Shown: positions 61,926 through 64,000 of the stretch, in pieces
How positions within the stretch are numbered: position 1 is the stretch's first letter
Layout of the letters: every line of letters starts with the position of its first letter
Source: Zhenhengia yiwuensis
GTDB lineage: Bacteria; Bacillota; Clostridia; Lachnospirales; Cellulosilyticaceae
Assembly (NCBI RefSeq): GCF_014384995.1
Contig: NZ_JACRSY010000003.1
Coordinates: forward strand, 134,002 to 198,001
DNA: 64,000 nt
Direction: 5' to 3'
Position numbers and translations under genes: made by a program
Notes under the pieces: generated by a model
Databases searched by the model: none
What the model was told of the DNA's origin: nothing
The model's input: the letters and a program-made list of their open reading frames with translations, nothing else

Positions 61926-63341
61926 CTACGCATAAAAAAACAATTCTACAGATTTTTGACGAGGGTCAAGATATATTTTTTCAATTAAACTTCTTGCAGA
62001 GCTGATTTTAGTAGGCATATCGCAGTTGCTTTCAAGTAGGGTAATAACATTTAATAGCTTATTTTTAAATAAATCTTGGTCAAAAGGAATTACTTTATTT
62101 TGATTTTGTTCTGCTTTCTTTATAGATTCGATTTCGGCTGTTAATCTAGTTTTATTTTCTTTGTATTCTTCAAGAGTATCTATTTCAGCTAAATAAGCTT
62201 CCTTAGCTCGCTTTAGTTGAAGGTTCAATTTTGAAATTTCTTTTTGGTAATCAATTTGAGGTTTGATAGTAGGGATTGTGATATTTTTCATATAAGGTTC
62301 TAGTGAGCCTGCATAAATTTCTTTTAATTTAGTAAGAATCATACTTTCAACAGTTTCAACTACAATAGAACTTCCTTGTTTACATGCACCACGAGTTTGA
62401 TTACCACATCGGAATAATGGCTTTTTAGGAGGAGTGCCACCACGAGTATTATAATTATACCCACCATTACAATGCGGGCATATTAAGAGACCAGATAACC
62501 AATGTTTTCGAATTTCATTTGGTTTACTATATTTTTTATACTTAGATGCACGTTCTTCAATGATTTCCTGTACTTTATCAAAGATTTCCTCACTAACAAT
62601 AGGTTGTAGGTTAGACTTTTTATAGAAACTTTGACCGCCGACAGTTCTGCGTAACCAGCCTTTATTTATAGGGTTCATTAACATCCTACGCACTTGACGG
62701 CTGTCAATAATATTTCCACGTTTACTTTTTATTCCTTTTTCAGCTAAATAAGTAGCAATAGAGAAATAACTGCTACCATTAAGGATGGCATCGTACATAT
62801 AGCGAAGTATAGTTGCTTCATCTTCTTGGATTTGGTAGGTGTCATAATATTTATCCTTATAGTAGCCAAAAGATGGAGTGCCTGCAACTTCTCCTCGAAT
62901 ACATTTCTCAACATGACCACGAGTAACATTTTTAGAGAGTTTACGGACATAAATTTCATTGCTTGCACCTGAAAAGGCATCAAAATAGAGTTGCATTTCA
63001 TCATCATCTACATTAGGTTCAGTAATAGATATAAGACGAACACCATTATCCATAAGCATTTTTTTGTACGTTAGACTTTCGACTAGATTTCTAGCAAAAC
63101 GGCTACTATCATAAATTAGAATAGAATCAAAATCGCCATTTTCACTATCATCAATCATGTTCATAAAAGCAGGACGTTTTGAAGCGTGCTGTCCGCTTAT
63201 CCCTTCATCAATATATTTTTTTATGATTAAGTATCCATTTCTTTCAGCATATTCATACAGCATTCTTTCTTGGCTTGCGATAGAATGTTCTTGCATGTCA
63301 GTAGACATACGCATATAAATAGCAGCATTTTTCTTTTTCAA
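61926..63341 (-). CDS. Large serine recombinase (integrase)
   Basis: The 471-residue protein has a resolvase catalytic domain (1-~150) with nucleophile Ser in YMRMSTDMQEHSIASQ and RFARNLVESLTYKK. A Recombinase domain (~160-270; GTPSFGYYKDKYYDTYQI; NPINKGWLRR), a zinc ribbon (CPHCNGGYNYN paired with CGNQTRGACKQ) and a C-terminal coiled coil (~360-420) follow. Such enzymes integrate and excise phages and ICEs between short att sites. It lies directly at the recQ break, the usual place for an element's integrase. The start is TTG at 63341, eight bases after AAGGAG. It looks intact. Confidence 0.94.
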   Translation of the reverse strand: MKKKNAAIYMRMSTDMQEHSIASQERMLYEYAERNGYLIIKKYIDEGISGQHASKRPAFMNMIDDSENGDFDSILIYDSSRFARNLVESLTYKKMLMDNGVRLISITEPNVDDDEMQLYFDAFSGASNEIYVRKLSKNVTRGHVEKCIRGEVAGTPSFGYYKDKYYDTYQIQEDEATILRYMYDAILNGSSYFSIATYLAEKGIKSKRGNIIDSRQVRRMLMNPINKGWLRRTVGGQSFYKKSNLQPIVSEEIFDKVQEIIEERASKYKKYSKPNEIRKHWLSGLLICPHCNGGYNYNTRGGTPPKKPLFRCGNQTRGACKQGSSIVVETVESMILTKLKEIYAGSLEPYMKNITIPTIKPQIDYQKEISKLNLQLKRAKEAYLAEIDTLEEYKENKTRLTAEIESIKKAEQNQNKVIPFDQDLFKNKLLNVITLLESNCDMPTKISSARSLIEKIYLDPRQKSVELFFYA

Positions 63342-63362
63342 TTTAATTACTCCTTTACGTAT

Positions 63363-63393
63363 AAAGACTTGGCATTGGTTTTGCCAAGTCTTT
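63363..63393. terminator. Hairpin upstream of the recombinase gene
   Basis: AAAGACTTGGCA (63363-63374) pairs perfectly with TGCCAAGTCTTT (63382-63393). On the minus strand it ends the truncated small gene and lies 22 bases before the recombinase start, so it may instead regulate recombinase expression. Confidence 0.6.
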
Positions 63394-63437
63394 AGTTATT
63401 CTAATAGAACTTAAGTCCTATAAAGAAAAAATAATTC

Positions 63438-63569
63438 TTAGATATTTAGATTAATAGTGATATCTATGTTGGAATTTCTATGAGTACTTTCTTTTGCAGA
63501 TTTTAAAATATTTAAAAGTTCATGTTGTTGCTCTTCAGTTAAAGGTAAGCGATTAATTAGAAGGTGTCC
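63438..63569 (-). pseudogene. C-terminal fragment of a small gene cut by IS66
   Basis: On the minus strand a frame reads GHLLINRLPLTEEQQHELLN, then ILKSAKESTHRNSNIDITIN and LNI before a stop at 63438. Its upstream part is missing because IS66-type sequence begins near 63570. It has no start codon. The complete gene probably encodes a small helical protein carried next to the recombinase in this element (inference). I do not know the family. Confidence 0.5.
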
Positions 63570-63577
63570 AAAAATAA

Positions 63578-63624
63578 AAATCGTACAATTAGAGTTGGAG
63601 CATTTCACTCTAGTTGTACGATTT
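63578..63624. repeat. Terminal hairpin of the IS66-family element
   Basis: AAATCGTACAATTAGAGT (63578-63595) pairs with ACTCTAGTTGTACGATTT (63607-63624) with one mismatch. It lies between the transposase stop and the truncated host gene, so it marks the IS end and probably terminates the transposase mRNA. The exact IS boundary (near GTGTCCAAAA, 63564-63573) is not proven. Confidence 0.7.
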
Positions 63625-63625
63625 A

Positions 63626-64000
63626 TTATTTGCAGTTATTTTGAATCTCTGGTGCCCAAGGCATTAGTTCCTCTAGTTCTTCAGGATTATTTTTGTAATC
63701 AACATCCGGCATATATTGTAATAAATATTGGAGATACTTATAAACATTAAGTCCATTGGCTTTCGCTGTTTCTACAAGGCTGTATACTGTTGCACTTGCA
63801 GAAGCACCTTTAGTACTAGCAGAGAATTCCCAGTTCTTTCGGCCAACTGTAAAGGGTCTGATACTATTCTCAGCTAGATTGTTCGAAATAGAACATCTAC
63901 CATCTAATAAATAGGTCTCCATATATTTCTTTTGATTTTTAGCATAAGTTACAGCTTTTCCAAGCCTTGATCCATTTAAAGGTTGGAGTGAATGAATCCA
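63626..64000 (-). mobile_element. IS66-family transposase, C-terminal part (continues past window)
   Basis: The frame is open to the window edge, giving the last ~124 residues of an IS66 transposase (TnpC). ISNNLAENSIRPFTVGRKNW contains the last acidic residue of the DDE triad, followed by KGASASATVYSLVETAKANG, LNVYKYLQYLLQ and DVDYKNNPEELEELMPWAPE. These are characteristic of the family. The rest of the gene and any companion tnpA/tnpB genes are outside the window. The hairpin at 63578-63624 lies directly downstream. Confidence 0.93.

Noticed and set aside
62744..63007. Minus-strand ORF inside the recombinase gene in another frame
   Set aside because: It overlaps the catalytic domain of a complete recombinase and has no independent start signals.
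1..64000. CRISPR array, tRNA or rRNA genes
   Set aside because: No regularly spaced direct repeats, cloverleaf with TTC loop, or rRNA-like sequence was seen on reading; a tRNAscan or Infernal run would settle it.

Overview
The window reads as chromosome of a low-GC, anaerobic Gram-positive bacterium of the Clostridia, most likely Lachnospirales (inference). The reasons are AT-rich codons, GGAGG ribosome binding sites, abundant U-tailed terminators, a T-box leader, Asr-type sulfite reductase, ECF vitamin transporters and YesM/YesN-type two-component control. I saw no rRNA, tRNA or CRISPR. Most of the window is housekeeping and nutrient-uptake DNA; only the last ~2.1 kb is clearly mobile.

Layout. 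1-7.3 kb: the 3' part of rnr (RNase R), a complete UgpC-type sugar ABC transporter, and a decayed surface-protein gene. 7.6-14.2 kb: nrnA, then a MurNAc recycling operon (mupG, a secreted serine hydrolase, murQ, murP). 14.3-19.7 kb: a deletion scar of a sigma/anti-sigma pair, a glycolipid pair (GT28 glycosyltransferase, PlsY-like), and a tryptophan T-box controlling a TrpXYZ-type ABC transporter. 19.8-23.5 kb: an ECF transporter of CbrT (cobalamin) type with a DUF4430 protein. 23.7-29.5 kb: a four-domain CoA-disulfide reductase/sulfurtransferase fusion, a yitT remnant, a protein with two transglutaminase-like domains, and thioredoxin. 29.5-32.8 kb: a PdxR-type regulator divergent from pyridoxal kinase and a vitamin B6 ECF S component. 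32.8-36.0 kb: a strongly folded non-coding RNA candidate, a hypothetical gene, mutY, a second possible small RNA and a LysR regulator.

36.1-45.7 kb: asrABC (sulfite reduction) followed by hemA, hemC, cobA-hemD, hemB and hemL. With the precorrin-2 dehydrogenase and CbiK-type chelatase at 58.4-59.7 kb these can make the siroheme that AsrC needs. A ~214-nt hairpin lies between hemA and hemC. 45.8-53.4 kb: a sugar ABC transporter without its own ATPase, divergent from its binding protein and a YesM/YesN pair; one permease carries a large extracytoplasmic insertion. 53.5-58.2 kb: a lipoprotein, a tandem SGNH hydrolase, and a SigV/RsiV/polysaccharide deacetylase group that looks like a lysozyme-response module. 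58.4-61.4 kb: siroheme genes, a small unknown gene and a MATE exporter.

61.7 kb to the end: recQ is cut inside its Walker A motif, and a large serine recombinase lies directly against the break, so this appears to be one end of an integrative element. That element has itself been hit by an IS66-family insertion that runs off the window. Several other genes are broken, which indicates local gene decay.
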